Shown in pieces: positions 7,529-12,081 of a stretch of 12,081 bases of DNA. This DNA is from Desulfobacula sp. (GTDB lineage Bacteria > Desulfobacterota > Desulfobacteria > Desulfobacterales > Desulfobacteraceae): contig JAOZRI010000044.1 of the NCBI GenBank assembly GCA_029940235.1, positions 1-12,081 on the forward strand, written 5' to 3'. A program made the position numbers and the translations under genes. How positions within the stretch are numbered: the first letter of the stretch is position 1; each line of letters opens with the position of its first letter. The notes beneath the pieces are model-generated. The model did not search any database. It had not been told where the DNA came from and was given only the letters and a program-made list of their open reading frames with translations.

Positions 7529-8966
7529 CCAGCTCTCCAACGCCAATGGTGTTAGTAAATTTTTCCTTTGTAAGCTCTGCAAGGCGAGCTGAACAGTAAA
7601 AGCCCTGGCACCTTCCCATTGTTGCTCTGGTGCGCCTTTTCAGTCCATCAATACTTCCTGCCGGCAGGCAACCTTTCATTGCAGCAGTGATTTCACGTTT
7701 GGTTACCATCTCACAATGGCAGATAATCTCTTCATAACCCTCTCTTGCCCAGTCCCGGGGAAGATGTTCAGCAAGGTTGGGAACCGTTGTAGTTACAGGG
7801 GTTTCAAGTTTTTTAAAATCAGATCCCTGCTGTAAAAGTAGGTCATGGACATGGCAGGCAAGCCCCAATGCACCGGTTAGTCCGGTGGAGCGTATTCCGC
7901 CAAGTGTTATCCAATTTTTATCGTGATTGTGTATAACCCTGTAATGTTTTTTCTCAGTAGCAGGTCGGATACCTGCATAGGTTGCAGTGATAGGCATTTT
8001 TGCAAGTGCTGGCAGTTTTTCAATGGCCTGTTCAACAAGAAGTGTTAATGTTTTTTTATCTACACTGGCATTACTACGGCTTTCCTGCTCTTCTGCTGTG
8101 GGGCCGACAACAATATTTCCAAAAATAGTGGGAAATAATACAATTCCCTTTGTACGTTCTGTTGGAACAGGTAATATTATGGAGCTTAATAATTTTCTTG
8201 CAGCCTTGTCAAACACCACAAACTGCCCTTTGCGTGGTTTGATTTGAAATTGCGTACTCCCCAGTACATTTTTATCAAGAATATCACCATAAAGTCCTGC
8301 ACAATTTATTACATAACCTGCCTGAACCTCTCCCTGTTTTGTATTGAGATACCAGTTTGTTCCATCAAATCTACCCTTTGTAACCTCAGCATTAAAAAGA
8401 GCCTGACCGCCATTTTCCAATGCCTGTTTCAGATATGCAAATGGAGCTGACCAGGGATCAATAACATACTCTTTTGGAACCAGAATGGCAGACCTGATAT
8501 GATTTGCAAGACTCGGCTCAAGATTAAGGATCTCTTTTCTGCTTAAAAGACAAAGATCTTTTACACCATTATTAACACCTTTTTTAAAAATATCTGGAAA
8601 GCGATCCTCTTCCTCTTTTGACCATGCCGCAACAAGTGCGCTTGTCTTTAAAAGCGGCAGGTTAAGGCTTTCATGGATTTTAATATATTCGTCGTAACCG
8701 TTTTGAACACATTTTTGTTCAAGGGAATCCACAGGAGCATCAAAGCCGGTATGAAGTATTGCACTATTTCCCTTACTTGCACCGTCAAGGATATCAGGCG
8801 CTTTTTCAATCAATACAACACTTGCTCCTTCAAGAGCCATTTTACGGGCCACTGCACAGCCAACAACTCCACCTCCGATAATTGCAATATCAGCACTGAT
8901 AAGTGATGAACTGCTGCCTTTTTTATGAGTGTCAGGGGTGGTTTTATTACAATTTTTACTGTTCAT
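7521..8966 (-). CDS. glpA: GlpA-like FAD-dependent G3P dehydrogenase with C-terminal [2Fe-2S] BFD domain
   Basis: Predicted to oxidise G3P to dihydroxyacetone phosphate. The 481 residues contain a DAO-type FAD domain starting IAIIGGGVVG (GxGxxG at 31-36, acidic E54), SKGNSAILHTGF (64-75), VINCAGLYGD (219-228) and the late glycine-rich TGLTGALGLA (361-370). A BFD-like [2Fe-2S] domain follows with C417 and C419 (CHC), then C453 and C458 (CQGFYC), as in GlpA proteins. The lysine- and serine-rich first 23 residues are not a signal peptide, so it is cytoplasmic. The ATG at 8966 is the only likely start: an in-frame TGA lies six bases upstream, although the Shine-Dalgarno is weak. The flavoprotein gene overlaps its stop, indicating a complex. 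No GlpC-like or DUF1667 partner is encoded here. Other DAO substrates, such as 2-hydroxyglutarate, are possible; the phosphodiesterases nearby favour G3P. Confidence 0.82.
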   Translation of the reverse strand: MNSKNCNKTTPDTHKKGSSSSLISADIAIIGGGVVGCAVARKMALEGASVVLIEKAPDILDGASKGNSAILHTGFDAPVDSLEQKCVQNGYDEYIKIHESLNLPLLKTSALVAAWSKEEEDRFPDIFKKGVNNGVKDLCLLSRKEILNLEPSLANHIRSAILVPKEYVIDPWSAPFAYLKQALENGGQALFNAEVTKGRFDGTNWYLNTKQGEVQAGYVINCAGLYGDILDKNVLGSTQFQIKPRKGQFVVFDKAARKLLSSIILPVPTERTKGIVLFPTIFGNIVVGPTAEEQESRSNASVDKKTLTLLVEQAIEKLPALAKMPITATYAGIRPATEKKHYRVIHNHDKNWITLGGIRSTGLTGALGLACHVHDLLLQQGSDFKKLETPVTTTVPNLAEHLPRDWAREGYEEIICHCEMVTKREITAAMKGCLPAGSIDGLKRRTRATMGRCQGFYCSARLAELTKEKFTNTIGVGELDD

Positions 8967-9000
8967 GACTATTCAGTAACAAAGCATGACTGATCAGTCA
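8964..9000 (-). promoter_or_regulatory. Tandem palindromic operator-like repeat at the glpA start
   Basis: A perfect 14-bp palindrome, TGACTGATCAGTCA, lies at 8987-9000. A degenerate copy, TGACTATTCAGTAA, lies at 8966-8979. Extended by two bases, the pair matches at 13 of 16 positions, and the copies start 21 bp apart (8964 and 8985), two turns of the helix. The left copy overlaps the glpA start codon. A TATAAA (9014-9009, minus strand) would place a transcription start beside the right copy, though without a good -35 box. The half-site TGACTGA is of the kind bound by TetR-type repressors; no regulator gene is in the window. Confidence 0.6.
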
Positions 9001-9156
9001 ACATATTTTTTATATTTTTCCTATCAGCCATATTTAGCTATAAATTAAACTACTTATCCCAAAAATACATAAACTCAAAATGTACTTCACGTGTTTGAAA
9101 AGAGGGACGGCTGTTATCAATTTATAAATTAAAATAGTAATAAAAGTATAAAATAT
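9001..9156 (-). other. AT-rich spacer between amidotransferase and glpA-like gene
   Basis: No open frame or GC-rich hairpin is visible here. A 12-bp palindrome, AATTTATAAATT (9119-9130), lies in the AT-rich part. Since no terminator is evident after the amidotransferase gene, transcripts of the phosphodiesterase operon may continue into the glpA-like gene. Confidence 0.4.
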
Positions 9157-9996
9157 TCAGACAAATTCAAGCCAGTTTCTAAGTTCAAGCTCTTTTATTC
9201 CAGGATCTACGACACTATCATCAATATTTAATGATATTTTAAGCTCCACAGATTCAGGATTTTCATGGAGCTTATCCATTTTTTTTGCATATTCAAGTAC
9301 CTGATCAGTTGTGTTAAAAAAGCCCTCTGTCACAAGAGCCTGGGCCCTTGCTTTTATAAGCCTTGCCATTTCAAACAGATTGTATTCAGGATGATACTGT
9401 GTGCAAAAAAAACTTGCTTTGCCAACATATACCTCAAGTGCCTGGATTTTTGTATGTCTGTTGCCAGCAAGGATAAGAGTATTTTCAGGAAGTGTTACCA
9501 CTTCATCAAGATGCATGATAAACCCGTCAAAGACCTTTGGTTTACCTTTAAGCAAGTGTGATTTTTCTCCTGCCCTGGTTAAAGTAATATCCTTTGCAAT
9601 ACCCCATTCACGACCTTTGGGGCTTTTTGCCACTTTACCGCCTGCTGCAACTGCTGCTATCTGTATTCCCCAGCAGCTTCCAAAGGAGTTCACACCAAGG
9701 TTAAATATTTTTTTTGCAAGCTCTATCTGCCTTTTTACCCTTGGTTCCAATTGATATATGGTAAGATCAGATCCTGTCCAGATACACCCTTTGCATAGCA
9801 TTAGCTCTTCATCCGTGGGCAGTGGCTGATCAAGATCAGCAATAAAATAGACATCTATATCTGTATCCGGGATATGGCGTGTAAAAAAGTCCATAAATAA
9901 ATCCTGGGGGTGTCCGACATTGGAGGCATCAAAATTTTTTCTGCTTTTTTCTGGATAGCAGTTAAAAATTATAATTTTATCTTTTATCATGGTCAT
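9157..9996 (-). CDS. Stand-alone class I glutamine amidotransferase (GMP synthase amidotransferase-like)
   Basis: Cytoplasmic protein of 279 residues with a class I glutamine amidotransferase fold and a full catalytic triad: nucleophile C108 in SFGSCWGIQ, and H202 and E204 in QYHPEYN. It lacks the ATP-pyrophosphatase domain of GMP synthase, so it either supplies ammonia to an unknown partner or hydrolyses a gamma-glutamyl compound, as PuuD does. A C-terminal extension of about 60 residues (220-279) is not part of the core fold and is unidentified. The ATG has AGGA eight bases upstream and lies 14 bp after the phosphodiesterase stop, so the two form an operon. Its link to glycerophosphodiester use is unclear; acting on a gamma-glutamylated alcohol amine such as gamma-glutamyl-ethanolamide is only a guess. 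Confidence 0.82.
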   Translation of the reverse strand: MTMIKDKIIIFNCYPEKSRKNFDASNVGHPQDLFMDFFTRHIPDTDIDVYFIADLDQPLPTDEELMLCKGCIWTGSDLTIYQLEPRVKRQIELAKKIFNLGVNSFGSCWGIQIAAVAAGGKVAKSPKGREWGIAKDITLTRAGEKSHLLKGKPKVFDGFIMHLDEVVTLPENTLILAGNRHTKIQALEVYVGKASFFCTQYHPEYNLFEMARLIKARAQALVTEGFFNTTDQVLEYAKKMDKLHENPESVELKISLNIDDSVVDPGIKELELRNWLEFV

Positions 9997-10010
9997 ATCT
10001 GTTTTCCTGA

Positions 10011-10817
10011 CTATTTATTTATCAATTCCCTTAGACGCTGGGGATAATCAGTTATAATTCCATTAATACCCAGTGCCATAAAATTTATCATCTCTTCAAT
10101 CTTGTTTATAGTAAAAAGATTAATTTTTTTTCCTCTTTTCTGGGCAGTTTTAATCTGCTGTTCGTCAATAAGCGTGCTTCTTGCATTATATGTTTCAAAC
10201 GAATAATCCCCCCAGTGAAGGGGGGCAGTATAAGAGTAGCCTATCAAAGCCTGGATTTCAATTTCAGGCTCCATATCATGTATGTTTTCCAGCCATTTAT
10301 GATTAAATGATGAAACAATGATCTGATCTTTGTTAATACCAGTTTTTCTTACCATCTCCATAACTCTCTGGGGAACGGGAAAATCCTTAAACCGCTGGGG
10401 AAGTTTTTTAAGCTCCAGATTCACCTTCCATAGTTTCTCCTTTGTAAACAAAAGTGCTTCTTCAAGCGTAGGCACCTTTTCTGCCTTAAAAGATTGAAGA
10501 TCTTCTTTTGTTAAATTTCCCTTTTCAATCTGCCTGAAAGGATCAGTTTCAACATAACACAAACCCGTATCCAGCTGTCTTATCTGTTCAAGGGTATATT
10601 CAGTAAATGTCAAATCACTATTGGAAGGAAAAACTTTTTTTGCATTGGTTGTTCTTTCAAGGGAGTCATCATGGAAAAGTATCAGCTGTTCATCTTTTGT
10701 AACAGCCACATCTGTTTCCCACAAATGAGCCCCAAGTTCAAAGGCTTTTTTTGCCGCTGCAATTGTATTTTCCGGAGCAATACTTCTTGCACCTCTGTGG
10801 GCAATTATTGTGGTCAT
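10011..10817 (-). CDS. ugpQ: Cytoplasmic glycerophosphodiester phosphodiesterase (UgpQ type)
   Basis: GDPD TIM-barrel enzyme of 268 residues that hydrolyses glycerophosphodiesters to G3P and an alcohol. Signature residues are present: H7, R8 and G9 (AHRGA), E16 and N17 (APENT), E34 and D36 (WETDV), H49 and D50 (LFHDD), E135 in NLELK, and the closing GIITDYPQRL (253-262). No signal peptide precedes the HRG motif, so it acts in the cytoplasm on imported substrate, unlike periplasmic GlpQ. The HRG motif leaves almost no room for a later start, so 10817 is secure. There is no Shine-Dalgarno, and a strong promoter sits right against the start. The gene is first in an operon with the amidotransferase and is divergent from ugpC, which supports a Ugp-linked role. 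Confidence 0.92.
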   Translation of the reverse strand: MTTIIAHRGARSIAPENTIAAAKKAFELGAHLWETDVAVTKDEQLILFHDDSLERTTNAKKVFPSNSDLTFTEYTLEQIRQLDTGLCYVETDPFRQIEKGNLTKEDLQSFKAEKVPTLEEALLFTKEKLWKVNLELKKLPQRFKDFPVPQRVMEMVRKTGINKDQIIVSSFNHKWLENIHDMEPEIEIQALIGYSYTAPLHWGDYSFETYNARSTLIDEQQIKTAQKRGKKINLFTINKIEEMINFMALGINGIITDYPQRLRELINK

Positions 10818-10826
10818 ATGCTTGAT

Positions 10827-10855
10827 TTTATACCCTTAATTTAATATTTTGTCAG
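10827..10855 (-). promoter_or_regulatory. Sigma-70-type promoter of the phosphodiesterase operon
   Basis: On the minus strand, CTGACA (10855-10850) and TATAAA (10832-10827) are separated by exactly 17 bp; each box matches the consensus at five of six positions. The expected transcription start is about 10820, within a few bases of the ATG at 10817, implying a leaderless or nearly leaderless mRNA. The -35 box touches an inverted repeat (10855-10876), which may be an operator. Confidence 0.6.
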
Positions 10856-10876
10856 AGAGAAAATTTTATTTCTCTC
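10855..10876. repeat. 8-bp inverted repeat in the divergent promoter region
   Basis: GAGAGAAA (10855-10862) and TTTCTCTC (10869-10876) are perfect inverted copies around the six-base loop 10863-10868. It lies directly upstream of the phosphodiesterase promoter's -35 box and outside both coding regions. A regulator site is more likely than a terminator because no gene ends nearby. Confidence 0.45.
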
Positions 10877-10953
10877 CATTGGGAATAGCTTTATTAATAT
10901 ATCCTGAAAGAGTCAAGATTAAATTGATTTTAAATAATGTTTGCATAATGATA

Positions 10954-10994
10954 ATTTTTGTTGTTTTATGATCACTACAAAAAACAATAAAAAT
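10954..10994. repeat. Imperfect inverted repeat upstream of ugpC
   Basis: The arms at 10954-10967 (ATTTTTGTTGTTTT) and 10981-10994 match as inverted copies at 13 of 14 positions, around a 13-base centre that includes TGATCA (10969-10974). It ends 25 bp before the ugpC ATG. It could be an operator or a weak stem in the ugpC leader. I could not identify a convincing rightward -35/-10 pair in this AT-rich stretch. Confidence 0.4.
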
Positions 10995-11019
10995 CAAAAT
11001 ATTTAATTCAGGATATTAA

Positions 11020-12081
11020 ATGGCTGAACTGCAATTTAAAAATGTTGTAAAAAAATATGGTAAACTTGAGGTTATCCATAATATCAACCTTGATATTAAT
11101 AATAAGGAATTTCTTGTTCTTGTGGGGCCTTCTGGGTGCGGTAAATCAACTTTGCTTAGAATGGTGGCAGGATTAGAAGAAATTTCAGATGGAACAATTT
11201 CTATCAATGGCAAAATTGTAAATGACATTGCTCCAAAAGATCGTGGGCTTGCCATGGTGTTCCAGAATTATGCCCTCTATCCCCATATGAATGTATTTAA
11301 TAATATGGCATTTGGACTGCAGCTTGCCAAAATTCCAAAGGATCAGATCAAGCAGAGAGTAGAAGAAGTCGCACTTATTCTCGGGCTTGAAACTTTCTTA
11401 AAAAGAAAGCCCCATGAGCTTTCTGGCGGACAGCGCCAGCGGGTTGCCATGGGCCGTGCAATGGTTAGAAAACCTGCTATCTTTCTTTTTGATGAACCTC
11501 TATCCAACCTTGATGCCAAACTTCGTATCCAAATGAGGGCAGAGATAAAAATGCTGCACCAGAGGGTGGATTCAACTATAATCTATGTTACACATGATCA
11601 GGTAGAAGCCATGACCCTTGCTGACAGAATTGTTGTTCTCAGAGATGGCTATATTGAACAGGTGGGAACACCTCTGGAACTTTTTTCTAAACCTGCAAAT
11701 ACTTTTGTAGCAGGCTTTATTGGTACTCCGCCCATGAATCTTGTTGAGTGTCAAATCAAAAAACAGGATCAAAATATCTTTGTTGAATTTGAAACAGGAT
11801 TTAAAATTCCTGTTCCAGAAAAAGAGGGGAGTGATCTGCTTGATAATCTAATTGATAATCAAAAAGTTGTCCTGGGACTTAGAGCAGAAGAGATTGTGCC
11901 AGCTGCCAGTGACACCTCTTTGACCGACAAAGGGATATTTGAAGGAACGATAATGGTTGTTGAACCTCTCGGGAATGAAACCCATCTTCATATTGAGATT
12001 AACGGGGTCAGGATGATGTCAAAAAGCGAAGGAAAAAAGATTTTCAGTCCCAATGAAAAAATAAAACTTCATATGAACCTC
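11020..12081 (+). CDS. ugpC: UgpC-type ABC importer ATPase (MalK family; 3' end beyond window)
   Basis: Cytoplasmic ATPase expected to power uptake of G3P/glycerophosphodiesters or a sugar-like solute. The 354 visible codons carry Walker [10 protein letters not shown] (36-44), Q-loop Q82, signature LSGGQ (134-138), Walker B FLFDEP with D158 and E159, SNLD (162-165) and switch H192 in [13 protein letters not shown] (232-240) and a C-terminal regulatory domain with LGLRAEEI are typical of the MalK/UgpC group. The frame is open to the window edge; family length suggests only about 10-20 residues are missing. The ATG at 11020 has AGGA eight bases upstream. It is divergent from the ugpQ-type gene. 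UgpC rather than MalK is inferred from ugpB and the phosphodiesterases nearby; sequence alone cannot separate them. Confidence 0.85.
   Translation, partial: MAELQFKNVVKKYGKLEVIHNINLDINNKEFLVLVGPSGCGKSTLLRMVAGLEEISDGTISINGKIVNDIAPKDRGLAMVFQNYALYPHMNVFNNMAFGLQLAKIPKDQIKQRVEEVALILGLETFLKRKPHELSGGQRQRVAMGRAMVRKPAIFLFDEPLSNLDAKLRIQMRAEIKMLHQRVDSTIIYVTHDQVEAMTLADRIVVLRDGYIEQVGTPLELFSKPANTFVAGFIGTPPMNLVECQIKKQDQNIFVEFETGFKIPVPEKEGSDLLDNLIDNQKVVLGLRAEEIVPAASDTSLTDKGIFEGTIMVVEPLGNETHLHIEINGVRMMSKSEGKKIFSPNEKIKLHMNL

Noticed and set aside
7529..7582. In-frame upstream ATG for the flavoprotein inside the glpA-like gene
   Set aside because: It adds 18 residues before the FAD motif, whereas the ATG at 7528 has GGAG at proper spacing and the usual short overlap with the upstream stop.
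8973..8987. Four-codon upstream reading frame (ATG to TGA) before glpA
   Set aside because: It arises from the ATG that follows the palindrome in the repeat unit, has no Shine-Dalgarno, and can be explained by the operator repeat alone.
9401..9754. 117-codon open frame on the plus strand
   Set aside because: It is antisense to the amidotransferase catalytic region and shows no recognisable motif.
9157..9996. Annotation as GMP synthase subunit (GuaA)
   Set aside because: Only the amidotransferase fold is present, with an unrelated C-terminal extension; there is no ATP-pyrophosphatase domain and no purine gene nearby.
11016..11255. 79-codon open frame on the minus strand
   Set aside because: It is antisense to the conserved Walker A region of ugpC, with no ribosome binding site or family likeness.

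Overview
The window is AT-rich, tightly packed bacterial DNA with eleven protein genes, ten on the minus strand and one on the plus strand. I see no RNA gene, mobile element or CRISPR array. The periplasmic binding proteins and Shine-Dalgarno sites indicate a Gram-negative bacterium. The base composition and the GlpA-like/flavoprotein pair would suit an anaerobe such as a member of the Desulfobacterota, but that is a weak inference because no marker gene is present.

Almost every gene fits one theme: uptake and breakdown of glycerophosphodiesters and glycerol-3-phosphate (G3P). Reading the minus strand from right to left: a cytoplasmic glycerophosphodiester phosphodiesterase (UgpQ type) and a stand-alone class I glutamine amidotransferase form a two-gene operon (10817 to 9157). 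After a 190-bp gap with a tandem operator-like repeat come a GlpA-like FAD enzyme with a C-terminal [2Fe-2S] BFD domain and an overlapping FAD-dependent oxidoreductase (8966 to 6542). Next is a complete ABC importer of the PotABCD family in the order binding protein, ATPase, permease, permease (6410 to 2368), with a strong hairpin after the binding-protein gene. A GpdQ-like metallophosphodiesterase (2337 to 1540) closes that run. The leftmost gene is ugpB, the G3P/glycerophosphodiester-binding protein, cut by the window edge. On the plus strand at the far right, an ugpC-type ATPase diverges from the phosphodiesterase operon and is cut by the right edge.

Inferred working model: two importers (a Pot-type one and a Ugp-type one whose permeases lie outside the window) bring in glycerophosphodiesters or G3P. 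Two unrelated phosphodiesterases (a GDPD TIM barrel and a GpdQ binuclear metal enzyme) release G3P and an alcohol such as ethanolamine or choline. The GlpA-like enzyme and its flavoprotein partner would then oxidise G3P to dihydroxyacetone phosphate. The most interesting points are the probable non-polyamine substrate of the Pot-type importer, the unexplained amidotransferase, a 21-bp-spaced tandem palindrome at the glpA start, a possible leaderless transcript for the phosphodiesterase, and the separation of ugpB from ugpC by about 9.8 kb on opposite strands.
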